Notes under the pieces: generated by a model | Databases searched by the model: none | Seen by the model: the letters and a program-made list of their open reading frames with translations, nothing else | What the model was told of the DNA's origin: nothing | Translations under genes and position numbers: made by a program | NCBI GenBank assembly: GCA_025362295.1 | Contig: JANYGX010000012.1 | Span: 90,514 to 154,513 of the forward strand | Direction of reading: 5' to 3' | From: Sphingomonadales bacterium | GTDB taxonomy: Bacteria; Pseudomonadota; Alphaproteobacteria; Sphingomonadales; Sphingomonadaceae | Length of the DNA: 64,000 nucleotides | Part shown: positions 21,674 through 32,044 of the stretch, in pieces | Numbering within the stretch: the stretch's first letter is position 1 | Layout of the letters: each line of letters begins with the position of its first letter

Positions 21674-24352
21674 TCACCCACTATTCCTTAGCGCCGTTGC
21701 AATTGCATTGATTGACAAGTGAATGCCGTCGGCAATGCGGGCATCCGTCTCACCAGCACGATGACGTTTCAGGAGCTCGACCTGCAACAAATTGAGCGGT
21801 TCGATATAGGGCAGGCGCAATTGAATCGAGGCATCGAGCGCTGGGTTTTTTTCGAGCAGGCGGGATTGGCCGGTAATGGCAAGAACGCCGTCGTGGGCTT
21901 GTTGCCATGAGCGGCTAATGGCAACAAACACTGTTTTGCCCAATATTTTATCTTCAACCAGAGCCGCGTAGCGTGCTGCGATTGTCATATCGGATTTTGC
22001 CAGCACCATCTCAGTGTTGGCAAGGGTGGCTTGAAAGAACGGCCAGCGCGCGGCCATTTCCACCAGCAAGCCGTGATCCTCAAAACTTGAGATGGCAGCA
22101 CCCACTCCAAACCATCCAGGCAACATCACACGGGACTGTGCCCAGCTGAACACCCATGGTATGGCGCGCAAATCTTCTATGCGACCGGTTTGAGTGCGGC
22201 TGGCGGGCCTTGAGCCGATCTTGAGTGTCGAGATTTCTGCGATGGGCGTCATCTGACGAAAGAATGTGCGAAAACCATCCGAGCCGTAGACGAGGGCGCG
22301 GTACGCCGTTTGGGCGTGCGCCGATAGCTGATCCATGGCCGTGCCAAAGCGGTCGCGGTCGGCAACAGACAGCGGATTGTCTGCGATTGTGGCAACAATC
22401 GCTGCGGTTGTCATAGACTCCAGATTTGCCAGGGCACTTGCTCGCGAACCGTACTTGGCTGCAATCACCTCACCTTGTTCGGTGATACGAATACGGCCTT
22501 GCACAGTGCCGGCTGGTTGCGCTGTGATGGCTGCATAGGCTGATCCGCCGCCACGGCCAACAGCGCCGCCACGGCCATGAAACAGCTGCATGGCAATACC
22601 AGCCTCGGCAAATACAGTCGCCAAGGCTTCGCTGGCGCGATACAATTGCCAAACAGAGGTGAGATAGCCACCATCTTTATTGGAATCAGAATAGCCGATC
22701 ATCACTTCCTGATAGCCACGCGCTTTTGCCAAGGCCGACATTTCCGGCAGGGCCAGATAGGCCTTCATGATTGCCGGGGCTTGTTCAAGATCGTCGATGG
22801 TTTCAAATAGAGGCACCGGCATCACGGAACATCGCGGTGGCTCTGACAAATCAGCATTGCCAGGAACAAACAACCCTGCCTCTTTCAACAAAATGGCCAG
22901 TTCCAGCAGATCAGAAACAGCTTCAGCCTTTGATATAATGCTGGCTGTAATCGCTTCTGAACCAAGGCTGCGCTGGGCGTCTGCTGCGGCAGCAAAAATG
23001 GCGAGTTCGCTGCGTGTCTCTTCAGAATAGCCAGCAAATGGATTGGAAAGCAGGCGAGGGCCGCGCAACTCAAGGCGCAGCAGTTCAACGCGTGCGTTTT
23101 CATTCAGTGTGGAATAGTCAACGCACACCCCGGCCTTGGCAAGCAACTCAGCAACCGTGCGCTCGTGCACCGCACTGTTTTGCCGAAGGTCAAGCGTGGC
23201 CAGATGAAAACCAAAGCTATCAACGGCGCGAATAAGCCGACCAAGCGCACCGACAGTGCTCATGGCACCCTTGCTGCCGTTAGCAAGGCTGTGCGCCACA
23301 CTCACTAAGTCTGAACGAAAAGCCTCTGGGTTGTCATAGGGCGTTCCAGCCAATTGGGCTGGCCGCGCTGGTGGTAAGCCAATCAGAACCTGATGCGTTG
23401 ATGCCAGACGGGCATAAATACCAGAGAGGGCACGGCGATAAGGTTCATCCTGACGGCTGGGTGCATCGTCTTCACTGGCATCAGCAAGCGCCATAAGTGC
23501 AGCGCTAGCACCTGCAAGACTGGTGGAAATGCTGAGCTCTGCGCCTAGCGCATGAACACAATCGAGATAATGATTGAGCACGGTCGATGCCGAGCGGCAG
23601 GTTGCATGCTGAACAATATCGGCAGTCACATACGGGTTGCCATCGCGGTCGCCACCAATCCAGCTGCCCAGCTTCAAAAACGCTGATGTGCGGCTGCCAA
23701 GCACACGCTCGCAATGCGTTAGCAGCGTTGGAATCACGGGCAAAAACACGTCGCGCATATAGAACAGGGCTGTCTCGATTTCATCCGCTACAAACAATCG
23801 CTCCCGGCGGAGCGGCCATGTTTGCCAAAGCAATGCAATCTGCCTGTAGATGGCATCATCTATGGTGTCCCCTTCCGGGGTTTCGCTCTTGCCCTGATCT
23901 TTGAGCTGCATAAGTTCGGCAATGCGGTCTTTATGGTCGATCATGCTTTTGCGCCGCACCTCGGTTGGGTGTGCTGTGAGCACAGGCGCAATACGGGCCG
24001 TAGCGAGCAATTTGATGACGCTTGACTTGTCAATATCCGCAAACGTCGCCTCAAGCGTGGCGGTAGCATCAGCGGCGGCAGACTGACGATCTTCTACAAG
24101 GTTAGCCAAAGTCGAAAACAACATGAAGCCGCGCACAAAAGCAAGCGTATTATCCAGCGACAGGGTGCCCAGTGCAAGGTCAACCGCAGCCGATACAGTT
24201 TGTGAGCGGTGTCGTTCGATCGAGGCTGTGCGAATGGCTTCCACGTGGTTAAACAGCGCATCACCGCCAAAGTCACGAATAACGTTTCCAAGAAGACGAC
24301 CAAGGTAGCGCATATCAGGGGACTGCGCGATGATGTTGCTGCTCTGCATCAT
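21674..24352 (-). CDS. ppc: phosphoenolpyruvate carboxylase
   Basis: PEPC carboxylates phosphoenolpyruvate to oxaloacetate to refill the TCA cycle. The protein has 892 residues. TAHPTEVRRKS near residue 130 carries the catalytic histidine. LFHGRGGAVGRGGGSAY is the PEP-binding loop, and LPGWFGVG and RPASR segments follow. It ends ALRNSG, a slight variation of the usual NTG terminus. The start may be the second Met. Functionally it complements the sugar locus downstream, which yields pyruvate and triose phosphate. It is divergent from a small membrane protein gene. Confidence 0.97.
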   Translation of the reverse strand: MMQSSNIIAQSPDMRYLGRLLGNVIRDFGGDALFNHVEAIRTASIERHRSQTVSAAVDLALGTLSLDNTLAFVRGFMLFSTLANLVEDRQSAAADATATLEATFADIDKSSVIKLLATARIAPVLTAHPTEVRRKSMIDHKDRIAELMQLKDQGKSETPEGDTIDDAIYRQIALLWQTWPLRRERLFVADEIETALFYMRDVFLPVIPTLLTHCERVLGSRTSAFLKLGSWIGGDRDGNPYVTADIVQHATCRSASTVLNHYLDCVHALGAELSISTSLAGASAALMALADASEDDAPSRQDEPYRRALSGIYARLASTHQVLIGLPPARPAQLAGTPYDNPEAFRSDLVSVAHSLANGSKGAMSTVGALGRLIRAVDSFGFHLATLDLRQNSAVHERTVAELLAKAGVCVDYSTLNENARVELLRLELRGPRLLSNPFAGYSEETRSELAIFAAAADAQRSLGSEAITASIISKAEAVSDLLELAILLKEAGLFVPGNADLSEPPRCSVMPVPLFETIDDLEQAPAIMKAYLALPEMSALAKARGYQEVMIGYSDSNKDGGYLTSVWQLYRASEALATVFAEAGIAMQLFHGRGGAVGRGGGSAYAAITAQPAGTVQGRIRITEQGEVIAAKYGSRASALANLESMTTAAIVATIADNPLSVADRDRFGTAMDQLSAHAQTAYRALVYGSDGFRTFFRQMTPIAEISTLKIGSRPASRTQTGRIEDLRAIPWVFSWAQSRVMLPGWFGVGAAISSFEDHGLLVEMAARWPFFQATLANTEMVLAKSDMTIAARYAALVEDKILGKTVFVAISRSWQQAHDGVLAITGQSRLLEKNPALDASIQLRLPYIEPLNLLQVELLKRHRAGETDARIADGIHLSINAIATALRNSG

Positions 24353-24477
24353 TTTATATTGCAGTGCAAAAACGCGCTGTCAACGTTATAGCGAATCCAA
24401 TAATCCCTCGATGTCACAAAAAGGCGTTAACATTGTTTGTTGATGCTTCTGTAAATTTTGCACTTCATGAACGTCTC

Positions 24478-24657
24478 ATGTTTACCGTGAAATATAAAAA
24501 TATTTTTCGCAGTCGCTGGTATGCCCTCCTCTGGGCGCTCGGGTTTATGTGGTTTGCCTTCGAATTCGTTGATATGCGAGGTACGCATCATACAACAGCA
24601 GCAGCAGACACCGATGGCATTGAGCAGGCAACAGCGGCTTTAAATGCCGGGCAATAA
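24478..24657 (+). CDS. small single-span membrane protein, unknown function
   Basis: A 59-residue reading frame starting MFTVKYKNIFRSRWYALLWALG. It has one membrane segment (about residues 14-30, rich in Trp, Leu and Phe) and a polar, Ala/Thr-rich tail. A longer in-frame start at 24364 would add a poor-looking N-terminus over the ppc promoter. Short proteins with a basic R/W stretch followed by ALLWALG-type helix occur beside housekeeping genes in alphaproteobacteria. I do not know its role. It ends two bases before the convergent esterase gene. Confidence 0.5.
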   Translation: MFTVKYKNIFRSRWYALLWALGFMWFAFEFVDMRGTHHTTAAADTDGIEQATAALNAGQ

Positions 24658-24659
24658 CC

Positions 24660-25931
24660 TCACTGGCCTGCCGCGCGCTGGTGCAGCTCCAGCCCTAGCG
24701 CCCAGCGGCGCTGGAAGCCGCGCCAGTATCTGGCCTCGCCAGCACCGGCAACACGACCACCGTTTTGCTCGCCGAAAGCCTGCGGCCAGTCACCATCACC
24801 GGCAACGGGCGTCGGCACATTCAGATACGCGGCCTTGGCCGTATCGCCCTTCAGGTTGAGGTCGAGAAAGGCTGTAATAAAATGAATGTTGATGGCATTA
24901 ATGCGCTCGCCGCGCCACACCGGTTCGTTCAGATATTCATAGGCCTGAAAGTGGGTTTCCAGTGAGTTTGGCAAAGGGTTGCCGGCCACATTGTGCAGCG
25001 CATCGCGGTAAACCAGCATGGCGCGAGTTGTGCCTGTGAGGCTGGCAAAAATCCACGATACGCCGTCCTTATAGTTTGCCACATCATCGTGGTCACCATC
25101 TATCATCAGCACTGGTGCCTTGATAGCGGCAAGTGACACAGCTTGCCACGATCGGTTGGCTGGTTGGCCGCCCCACGGGGCTATGGCCACAATCGCCTTG
25201 ATCTGGCCGGCACTGGCAGCATCGGCTGTTGTGATCGTTGCGCGTGTCGCCGCTGGAAGCGGTGCAATAGTGGTGGAGGCCGCATCATACGCAGCACCAG
25301 CCGTTGCCAGCGCACCGAATGCACCCATGGAATACCCGATTATCCCAATGTGCTCTGGATCAATCATGTTTGCGGCTGCATGGTTTGGTGTTTTGGCTTC
25401 TGCCACCAGCGCTGCAATTGCAGCGCGCTGATCCTGTGTGCGGTTGGCAACGGCACCAGCAAACGACGATACAAAAGAGCCTTTGCTATAGATAAAGCCA
25501 TCATCATGCTCGATGGCCGCCACCACATAGCCCTTCGAGGCGAGATTCTCACCGAGATAAGCGAAGTATGTGGCCCCACCCTGAAAGCCGTGTGAAACCA
25601 CCACCAGTGGAAAACGCTTGTTACTGACAGCAGGCGCATCGGCAACCGCTAGACCTGTTACATCAAGGGTTGATGATTTGCCGACAAACAAAGGCAGTTT
25701 GTGATGGTAGACAATTGGGCTTGCGCCAACTTTATCTGTTGCTGGATACCACAGGCGCACGCTCACTGTCCGGCTGGCACCAACAGCTATTTTTTCAATC
25801 ACAGTGCCGATTTTAAAGGCACCGGGTGCTGACAGTTCAGGGGCATCGGCCGCTGGTTTGCTGGTGGTCGGTTCACCTGAGCAGGCATTCATCGATATCA
25901 TGGTGGCAAGCAGCGGGAAATATTTCAGCAT
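24660..25931 (-). CDS. exported lipoprotein esterase, alpha/beta-hydrolase fold (PAF-acetylhydrolase/dienelactone-hydrolase-like)
   Basis: I start the protein at 25931 (423 residues) because AAAGGA lies nine bases upstream; a start at 25964 would overlap dgoA. The N-terminus has a basic-hydrophobic signal ending in MNAC, a near-consensus lipobox with Cys17, so it is probably a lipoprotein. The hydrolase core shows VVVSHGFQGG (oxyanion region), GIIGYSMGAFGA (nucleophile GxSxG), a catalytic Asp in MIDGDHDD and His in RDALHNVAG. It lies four bases after the KDPGal aldolase gene, as the last gene of the leftward galactose/glycerol operon. It may remove acyl groups from the substrate before import; the substrate is inference. 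Confidence 0.8.
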   Translation of the reverse strand: MLKYFPLLATMISMNACSGEPTTSKPAADAPELSAPGAFKIGTVIEKIAVGASRTVSVRLWYPATDKVGASPIVYHHKLPLFVGKSSTLDVTGLAVADAPAVSNKRFPLVVVSHGFQGGATYFAYLGENLASKGYVVAAIEHDDGFIYSKGSFVSSFAGAVANRTQDQRAAIAALVAEAKTPNHAAANMIDPEHIGIIGYSMGAFGALATAGAAYDAASTTIAPLPAATRATITTADAASAGQIKAIVAIAPWGGQPANRSWQAVSLAAIKAPVLMIDGDHDDVANYKDGVSWIFASLTGTTRAMLVYRDALHNVAGNPLPNSLETHFQAYEYLNEPVWRGERINAINIHFITAFLDLNLKGDTAKAAYLNVPTPVAGDGDWPQAFGEQNGGRVAGAGEARYWRGFQRRWALGLELHQRAAGQ

Positions 25932-25935
25932 CTGT

Positions 25936-26574
25936 TTATATCCTTTGTTTGAAAGCATCTGCAAAAGCCCGGGCCGTTTCCATAACCTCTGTCGGTGTCA
26001 TGCCGGCACGGTAGATTGCGCCACCGACACCAAAACCACTGGTGCCTGCAACACGAAAGGCGGCAACGCTGTCAGGTCTCACACCGCCCACCACCAGCAC
26101 GGTTGATGATACAGGGAGCACGGCGCGTATGGCTTTGACAACAGCCGGTGTTATGAGCTCACCGGGAAAGAGTTTGATCGCATCAGCACCAGCCTCAAGA
26201 GCTGTGAAACATTCCGTTGGGGTCAGGCAACCAGGGGCCGAAAGCATACCGGCAGCAAGGCTAGCTCTGATAACATCCGTGCGCATGTTTGGCGATACAA
26301 CAAGCTGGCTGCCAGCATCCTTGCAGTGCTGTACATCAACCACAGAAAGCACTGTGCCCGCGCCGACAAGTGCGCGACCAGCAAAACACTTCGCCATCAA
26401 GGCAATAGAGGCAAACGGCTCAGGAGAATTGAGCGGCACTTCGATAAGTGTGATGCCAGCGGCGATGAGCGCCTCCCCCACAGCTTCGACTTCATTGGGT
26501 TTAATGCCGCGCAATATGGCGACGATGGGCATGGCCGTTAAGCGCTGGTGAAAGTCCTGTTGCAAACTGATCAT
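25936..26574 (-). CDS. dgoA: 2-dehydro-3-deoxy-6-phosphogalactonate (KDPGal) aldolase
   Basis: This class I aldolase (212 residues) splits KDPGal to pyruvate and glyceraldehyde 3-phosphate, the last step of the De Ley-Doudoroff pathway. Glu45 in IEVPLNSP and Lys134 in DAIKLFPGE are the expected catalytic residues. The PLNSP sequence after the Glu is typical of DgoA rather than of Eda, which usually has a TLRT-like sequence there. VGGVRPDS and [12 protein letters not shown] form the phosphate site. It sits 14 bases after glpK and four before the esterase. KDPG activity (Eda) is the alternative, but the neighbouring galactose genes argue for DgoA. Confidence 0.88.
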   Translation of the reverse strand: MISLQQDFHQRLTAMPIVAILRGIKPNEVEAVGEALIAAGITLIEVPLNSPEPFASIALMAKCFAGRALVGAGTVLSVVDVQHCKDAGSQLVVSPNMRTDVIRASLAAGMLSAPGCLTPTECFTALEAGADAIKLFPGELITPAVVKAIRAVLPVSSTVLVVGGVRPDSVAAFRVAGTSGFGVGGAIYRAGMTPTEVMETARAFADAFKQRI

Positions 26575-26588
26575 AAGTATCTCTAACC

Positions 26589-28055
26589 TTACATTAGCAC
26601 GCGCGCCAGTGCGTCTGCCCAGCCGTCGAGGCGTTTCTGTCGCTCGCGGTCGTTCATCTGCGGGGAAAACCGCATGACGGCCTGGCGCATTGCGGCCGCA
26701 TCCTGCAAGGATTTATAAAGCCCAGCCCCAACACCGGCCAGCATGGCCGCCCCGAGTGCCGTGGTTTCAATGAAAGATGGCCGCTCCACATCAATGGCCA
26801 GCATGTCGGCAAGGTCTTGTGCCATCCAATCGTTTGCCACCATACCGCCATCTATGCGCAGCTCTTCCCATTCGGCCCCGTCAGCTGCAAAAGCATTCTT
26901 CAAATCATGCGCCTGATGCGCCATGGCCTCAAGCGCTGCACGCGCAATGTGAGCTTTTGTCGCTGCAAAACTCAGGCCTAAAATCGCACCGCGCGCTGAT
27001 GGTTGCCAATGTGGCGCACCCAAACCGGAGAGCGCTGGCACCACATAAACCCCGCCATTATCAGACACGCTGCGCGCGAGTGGTTCTGTATCTGGGGCAC
27101 ACACAATCAAACCCAGGTCATCACGCAGCCACTGGATCAAGCTGCCTGCTACAAACACGGAGCCTTCCAATGCGTAGTGGCGTTCACCATCGATTTGCCA
27201 AACAATTGTTGACAGCAAACGATGTTTTGATTGCGGTAATGTGCGGCCGGTTTGCGTGAGCACAAAAGCGCCGGTGCCAAACGTCGCTTTGGTTTGGCCT
27301 GGTTGCAAACATCCCTGGCCAATGGTGGCGGCTTGCTGGTCACCGGCCAGCCCGCAAATTTCGATAGAGCCACCAAAATGCTCCGGCAATGTTTTGCCAA
27401 GCCGCTCAGCGCAATCGGTAATCTCTGGTAGAATATCGCGAGGGACGTTGAAAAGGTCAAGCAGCCCGTCATCCCAGCCACTGCTGCCGATCGCCATCAA
27501 TGCCGTGCGGGAGGCGTTGGTAGCATCACTGATATGCAATCCGCCCGTCAGTCGGTAAACGAGATACGATTCAATCGTGCCAACAGCAAGGTTACAGCCA
27601 GCGTCTTTTAGTTGCGGCCAGTGTTCAAGCGCCCAGCCGATCTTGCTGCCGGAGAAATACGGGTCGAGCCGCAAGCCGGTTTTGGCTTGCATGGTGGGTT
27701 CCGCGCCACGCTGTTTTAATGTCGCACACATGTCCGCTGTACGGCGATCCTGCCACACGATCGCTGGGCCAAGCGGCTCGCCAGTGCGCTTGTCCCAGAA
27801 CACAATGGTCTCGCGCTGGTTGGTAATGCCGATACCGGCGATCTTGTCTGCCCCACCAGCCAAGGTGACCATCTCGCGCGCGCACTCCAATGTCAGTGTC
27901 CATATTTCAGCAGCATCATGCTCGACACGCCCGGGTGCCGGATAGTGCTGCGTGACCGGTCGCTGGGCACGGCCAAGGCACGCGCCAGCCGCCGAAAACA
28001 GCATGGCGCGGGTCGAGGTGGTGCCTTCATCGATAACGAGGAGGTGAGAGGTCAT
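26589..28055 (-). CDS. glpK: glycerol kinase
   Basis: An FGGY-family kinase of 488 residues that phosphorylates glycerol to sn-glycerol 3-phosphate. The N-terminal phosphate loop reads [18 protein letters not shown] supplies the Arg and Glu that hold glycerol, DPYFSGSK the aromatic contact, and [11 protein letters not shown] the catalytic Asp region. The ATP-site [11 protein letters not shown] follows. The order symporter-glpK-dgoA-esterase puts it inside a galactose operon rather than beside glpF, and no glycerol facilitator gene is present. Glycerol is thus probably produced inside the cell from a glycoside. Another polyol kinase cannot be wholly excluded, but the matching glpD lies 4 kb away. 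Confidence 0.9.
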   Translation of the reverse strand: MTSHLLVIDEGTTSTRAMLFSAAGACLGRAQRPVTQHYPAPGRVEHDAAEIWTLTLECAREMVTLAGGADKIAGIGITNQRETIVFWDKRTGEPLGPAIVWQDRRTADMCATLKQRGAEPTMQAKTGLRLDPYFSGSKIGWALEHWPQLKDAGCNLAVGTIESYLVYRLTGGLHISDATNASRTALMAIGSSGWDDGLLDLFNVPRDILPEITDCAERLGKTLPEHFGGSIEICGLAGDQQAATIGQGCLQPGQTKATFGTGAFVLTQTGRTLPQSKHRLLSTIVWQIDGERHYALEGSVFVAGSLIQWLRDDLGLIVCAPDTEPLARSVSDNGGVYVVPALSGLGAPHWQPSARGAILGLSFAATKAHIARAALEAMAHQAHDLKNAFAADGAEWEELRIDGGMVANDWMAQDLADMLAIDVERPSFIETTALGAAMLAGVGAGLYKSLQDAAAMRQAVMRFSPQMNDRERQKRLDGWADALARVLM

Positions 28056-28118
28056 GGTGCTGGTGCCGTAGCAAAAATATTGGCAACGAAGCTACCGCAC
28101 ATTGGTATAAACTTTAAA

Positions 28119-28200
28119 AACCCACCCCTGCAAGGGGAGAGCACTTCTAAACTAAGCACGCATGAGTCTTCGTTAGGGTCACGCGTTGGCGAAAAAACGG
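28119..28200. repeat. GC-rich palindromic repeat between the symporter gene and glpK
   Basis: CCCCT-GCA-AGGGG forms a small hairpin, followed by a GAGAGCACTTC sequence that recurs in similar form in the element inside truB. It occupies most of the 190-base gap between the symporter and glpK. It resembles the palindromic intergenic units common in alphaproteobacteria. Borders are approximate. Confidence 0.4.
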
Positions 28201-28245
28201 TTTCCCGCGATTGTCGTGGATTATATATTATCTGGCACGCGCTCT

Positions 28246-29775
28246 TCACACAGCTTCCTGTACTTTCATAGCCCGCCTTCTGTTACTGAATATAAACGTT
28301 GCCGTGTTACCAAAGACAAAACGATTGACAGTAAGGGCAACCATTACAGACGTTACAAGCACGATCAGCATGACATCGATATAGTGCAGCCATGGCATCC
28401 CTGCATGTTGATACCAGTTTTCACCGGGGTAAAACATGTCAGGCTTGTTCAAAATAAAATTGTGAAACGCATACGTGCAAAAACCGTATACCAGACCTGT
28501 AATCGCTGCCCGTGCATCAACGTTGCGAAACAGCAAGCCAGTAATAAATGCTGATAATATTGGCATCGACGACAGCCCGTTCAATTCCTGGAGCAAATTG
28601 ATGATTGACTTGGCGTTTTCAAATGCGGGGACCATGGCAATAGAACTGAAGGTAAGCACGATTGAAGCAACCGCTGCCAAACGCCAGTGATTTTTCACCG
28701 GTGCAATAAATTTATCGTGAAAATCGACAGCATAGAGTGCAACGGAACTGTTAAGAATGGCACTTGTATGCGCAATCACAGCGGCCATCATCATGGCTGC
28801 AAATGCGCCGGACATCCAGCCGGGCAGCACTGTGCCGACAAGACGGCCATAAGCCTGATCACCAATGTTGCCAAACAGTTTGTAGGCGACAACACCCGGC
28901 ACAACGACAATAACGGGTATCACCAGAATGCGAATTGTTGCAGCAGCCAGAACCCCCTTTTGTGCCTCGCGCACCGTCGGGGCTGTCATGGCTTTCTGGG
29001 TGATATTTTGGTTGGTAGACCAGTAGAATATCTGAATGAAAACCATGCCAGTCAACAATGTATGAACGGGAATGGGTGAGTGGATGCTGCCGATCATGGA
29101 CAATCTTTCAGCAGGTACAGTTGAAAGGTCAAAATGCACTGCCTGTAACGCTAGAAACACTATTAGTAAGGCAATGCTGAGCACACCAATGCCAGAGTAT
29201 GTGTCCATCACCGCCACAGCCCTTAGCCCGCCTGTGATGGTGTAGACCGCTGCAATAATTGCCATGGGTGCTGCAAACCATATGAGCGACCAATCGACGC
29301 CAAACATCGACTTGAGAAACAGGCTGCCACTATAGAGGGCTGCCGGCAAATAAATGAAAATATTGCCGAGCAGAAACAAAAACGAAATGACCGTGCGAAT
29401 ACTGCCACCATTGTAGCGTTTTTCCAGAAGTTCAGTCACTGTGGTGCAATGGTTGCGGTAGTAAATCGGTACGAAAACAAAGGCGAGAATCAACAGGCCG
29501 AAAAAGCCGGATATCTCCCACCAAGCCAGCAGTAGCATCTGGGTGCCGTTCATGCCGACAAGCTGTTCGGTCGAAAGATTGGTCAGCGTGATCGAGCCTG
29601 CGACAAACAACCATGTGAGACCGCCGCCTGCAAGAAACACCTCGCGGGTGCTGCCAAGCTCACCGGTGCGGTTAGCGGCTTTGCCGTGCACCTTCCAGTA
29701 AGTCAGCAAGGCCACCAAGGCCGTTAGCCCGAGGAAAACGGCAATCTGTAATGTTGACGCGCCAACCTTTTGCAT
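28246..29775 (-). CDS. sodium:solute symporter, SSS/SGLT type, probable galactoside transporter
   Basis: A 509-residue inner-membrane protein with about 13-14 hydrophobic spans, of the vSGLT/SLC5 kind. The LSTEQLVGMNG segment is the sodium and sugar-binding part of the first repeat. FYWSTNQNITQKAM matches the conserved YWxxxQxxxQ region that lines the sugar site, and AGSITLTNLS precedes. It is the first gene of the leftward operon, divergent from the alpha-galactosidase. No other sugar uptake system is in the locus, so it should bring in the intact glycoside or free galactose. The exact substrate is inferred from neighbours. Confidence 0.85.
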   Translation of the reverse strand: MQKVGASTLQIAVFLGLTALVALLTYWKVHGKAANRTGELGSTREVFLAGGGLTWLFVAGSITLTNLSTEQLVGMNGTQMLLLAWWEISGFFGLLILAFVFVPIYYRNHCTTVTELLEKRYNGGSIRTVISFLFLLGNIFIYLPAALYSGSLFLKSMFGVDWSLIWFAAPMAIIAAVYTITGGLRAVAVMDTYSGIGVLSIALLIVFLALQAVHFDLSTVPAERLSMIGSIHSPIPVHTLLTGMVFIQIFYWSTNQNITQKAMTAPTVREAQKGVLAAATIRILVIPVIVVVPGVVAYKLFGNIGDQAYGRLVGTVLPGWMSGAFAAMMMAAVIAHTSAILNSSVALYAVDFHDKFIAPVKNHWRLAAVASIVLTFSSIAMVPAFENAKSIINLLQELNGLSSMPILSAFITGLLFRNVDARAAITGLVYGFCTYAFHNFILNKPDMFYPGENWYQHAGMPWLHYIDVMLIVLVTSVMVALTVNRFVFGNTATFIFSNRRRAMKVQEAV

Positions 29776-29896
29776 TGAACTCTCCCCGAACAGCCCGTGT
29801 GTAAAATCATATTAATGGGCTCAATGCACGAAGCTACTTTCCTTTTTGAAAAAGACAAGTATCGAATTGAGATGTTGATGTTCAAAAGGAATCAAG
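29776..29896. promoter_or_regulatory. divergent control region of the galactoside locus
   Basis: This 121-base gap separates the leftward symporter operon from the rightward alpha-galactosidase gene. It contains an ATATTAAT core near 29810 that resembles AT-rich palindromes at other starts in the locus, and AAAAGGA (29884-29890) as ribosome-binding site for the GH36 gene. A TTGAAA at 29846-29851 could be a -35 element, but its -10 partner is poor. The GntR protein encoded at 39633-40358 is the likely regulator; this is inference. Confidence 0.45.
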
Positions 29897-32044
29897 ATGA
29901 ACCACGTACGTTTCGACGCTGGTGAAACCACGCTGATACTTGCCTGCGCCATCGGCGAGCCGCCTCACATGCTGTACTGGGGTAAGCGACTTCAGGCGGA
30001 CGTATCACCGGAGCATATGACCCGTCTGACGACCCGTCAGGGGGTCAACGGCGGCGAGGATGTGCCAGTGCAAGCATCGCTGGCACTTGAGCCTGGCCTC
30101 GGGCTGATGGGGCCAGTGGGCTTTTCGGCGCACCGGGCAGGCAGGGATTGGGGCAGCCGGTTTGTGGTGACGGACGTAATTCATCATGATCATCAGATAC
30201 TAATCGAGTGTCGTGACGCACAAACACAGCTTAAACTCGATTATACGATCAAATATCAGCCTAAAACTGGACTGTTTTGCCTTTCGGCTGCACTTTTGAA
30301 TGATGGCGAAGGGGTGCTGGAATTGCAGGATATGGCAACGGCCTGTCTGCCAATACCTCAACATATAACGGATATAATTGGCTTTAAGGGACGCTGGGCG
30401 GGTGAATTCCAACGCGAAAGAATCAACCGCTTTGCCGGTACGTACATGCGAGAAAACCGCCGCGGACGCACTTCGCAGGATAGTTTTCCAGCCATGTTTT
30501 TGTGCCAGAATGATACGAATGAACAGTCCGGCGAGGCCTACGGCCTGCATCTGGCGTGGTCGGGCAATCATCGTTTGCGCGTCGACAGTCTTGCAGATGG
30601 ACGGGTTATAGCATCACTTGGAGCCTTGTTATGGCCGGGTGAGATTCGTTTGGCAGCTGGGGAACGCTATGCCAGCCCTGAAATAGTGGCGGGCTTTTCG
30701 GCACTGGGGTTGTCAGCCCTTAGTCAGCATTTTCATCAATATGTTCGCGATGAAGTGTTGCGGCAAGCTGTACGTGCCCGCCCGAGACCTGTGCATTACA
30801 ACTGCTGGGAGGCAGTTTATTTCAATCATGATGTTGATCAACTGAAAGCCATGGCCACCAGGGCGGCTGCAATCGGCGTAGAGCGCTTTGTGCTTGATGA
30901 TGGCTGGTTTGGTGCACGGCGACACGATCAGGCAGGGCTTGGCGACTGGACAGTTTCAGCCGACGTGTATCCCCATGGACTGACACCCTTGATCGATCAT
31001 GTGACTGGCCTTGGTATGGAGATGGGCATCTGGTTTGAGCCTGAAATGGTCAACCCGGACAGTGATCTGTTCCGCGCTCATCCGGATTGGATTCTGGAAC
31101 TCAAAGGCGTGGCGCAAGTGCCTTTTCGGCACCAGTATGTGCTTGATATATCACGTCAGGAGGTATCGGATTATTTATACAATCAAATACATGCCATTCT
31201 TGCCGACCACAAAATCGGTTATGTGAAATGGGACATGAACCGCGATCTTAACCATCCGGGTGATGTGCATGGCCATCCGCGCGCCTTCGCTCAAGTGCCT
31301 GCTGTTTATGCGCTGATCGACCGGTTGCGTGCGGCGCACCCAACAATCGAGTTTGAAAGCTGCTCATCAGGCGGCGCGCGGGCTGATTTCGGCATTTTAA
31401 ACCATACAGACAGGGTGTGGACCTCCGACAGCAATGATGCGCTAGACCGCCAGATGATCCAGCGCGGTGCCAGCTTTTTGCTGCCTCTTGAGGTGCTTGG
31501 CTCTCATGTCGGGCCGCGCCAGTGCCACATTACTGGCCGCACACTGTCAATGGAAATGCGTGCTGGTACAGCACTCATGGGTCACATGGGGTTGGAACTC
31601 AATCTGCTTGAAGAATTGAACGGCGATATTGCAGTGCTTAAAAAAGCGGTCTCGCTTTATAAAACCCACAGAAATTTGCTGCATTCAGGCAAGTTTCACC
31701 GGCTTGACACGCCCGATTTCATGAACGCTGTTGGCGTGGTTTCACAGGATCAATCAGAAGCCCTGTTTTCCTGGGCCATCCTGCATACCAACCCACACAC
31801 TGTGCCGGGGCAGGCACGCTTTACAGGTCTCAATCCTGATAAAACATATTGGCTGCAGCTGATCTGGCCACAAAACTGGCATTCCAGAACGTCTCCATCT
31901 ATCACGGAAGCAGCAGATTTGGCTGGAAACGGCTGTGCTTTTAGCGGCGCTGCGCTCATGTCGGCGGGGTTGCAGCTGCCACAGGTTTTTCCTGAAACTG
32001 TGTTTTTGTTTCACCTGCACGTTAAGGCCGCACAACATGGTTGA
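29897..32044 (+). CDS. alpha-galactosidase, GH36
   Basis: A 715-residue cytoplasmic glycosidase that removes terminal alpha-linked galactose. The catalytic barrel shows FVLDDGWFGARR, YPHGLTPLIDHVTGLGMEMGIWFEPEMV, KWDMNRD with the nucleophile near Asp446, and SCSSGGARAD. WTSDSNDALDR carries the acid/base near Asp511. All are classic GH36 sites. There is no signal peptide, so the substrate must be imported, presumably by the divergent symporter. Its stop overlaps the start of a broken glpR by eight bases, suggesting the two were once translationally coupled. Possible substrates are melibiose-type sugars or alpha-galactosylglycerols. Confidence 0.95.
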   Translation: MNHVRFDAGETTLILACAIGEPPHMLYWGKRLQADVSPEHMTRLTTRQGVNGGEDVPVQASLALEPGLGLMGPVGFSAHRAGRDWGSRFVVTDVIHHDHQILIECRDAQTQLKLDYTIKYQPKTGLFCLSAALLNDGEGVLELQDMATACLPIPQHITDIIGFKGRWAGEFQRERINRFAGTYMRENRRGRTSQDSFPAMFLCQNDTNEQSGEAYGLHLAWSGNHRLRVDSLADGRVIASLGALLWPGEIRLAAGERYASPEIVAGFSALGLSALSQHFHQYVRDEVLRQAVRARPRPVHYNCWEAVYFNHDVDQLKAMATRAAAIGVERFVLDDGWFGARRHDQAGLGDWTVSADVYPHGLTPLIDHVTGLGMEMGIWFEPEMVNPDSDLFRAHPDWILELKGVAQVPFRHQYVLDISRQEVSDYLYNQIHAILADHKIGYVKWDMNRDLNHPGDVHGHPRAFAQVPAVYALIDRLRAAHPTIEFESCSSGGARADFGILNHTDRVWTSDSNDALDRQMIQRGASFLLPLEVLGSHVGPRQCHITGRTLSMEMRAGTALMGHMGLELNLLEELNGDIAVLKKAVSLYKTHRNLLHSGKFHRLDTPDFMNAVGVVSQDQSEALFSWAILHTNPHTVPGQARFTGLNPDKTYWLQLIWPQNWHSRTSPSITEAADLAGNGCAFSGAALMSAGLQLPQVFPETVFLFHLHVKAAQHG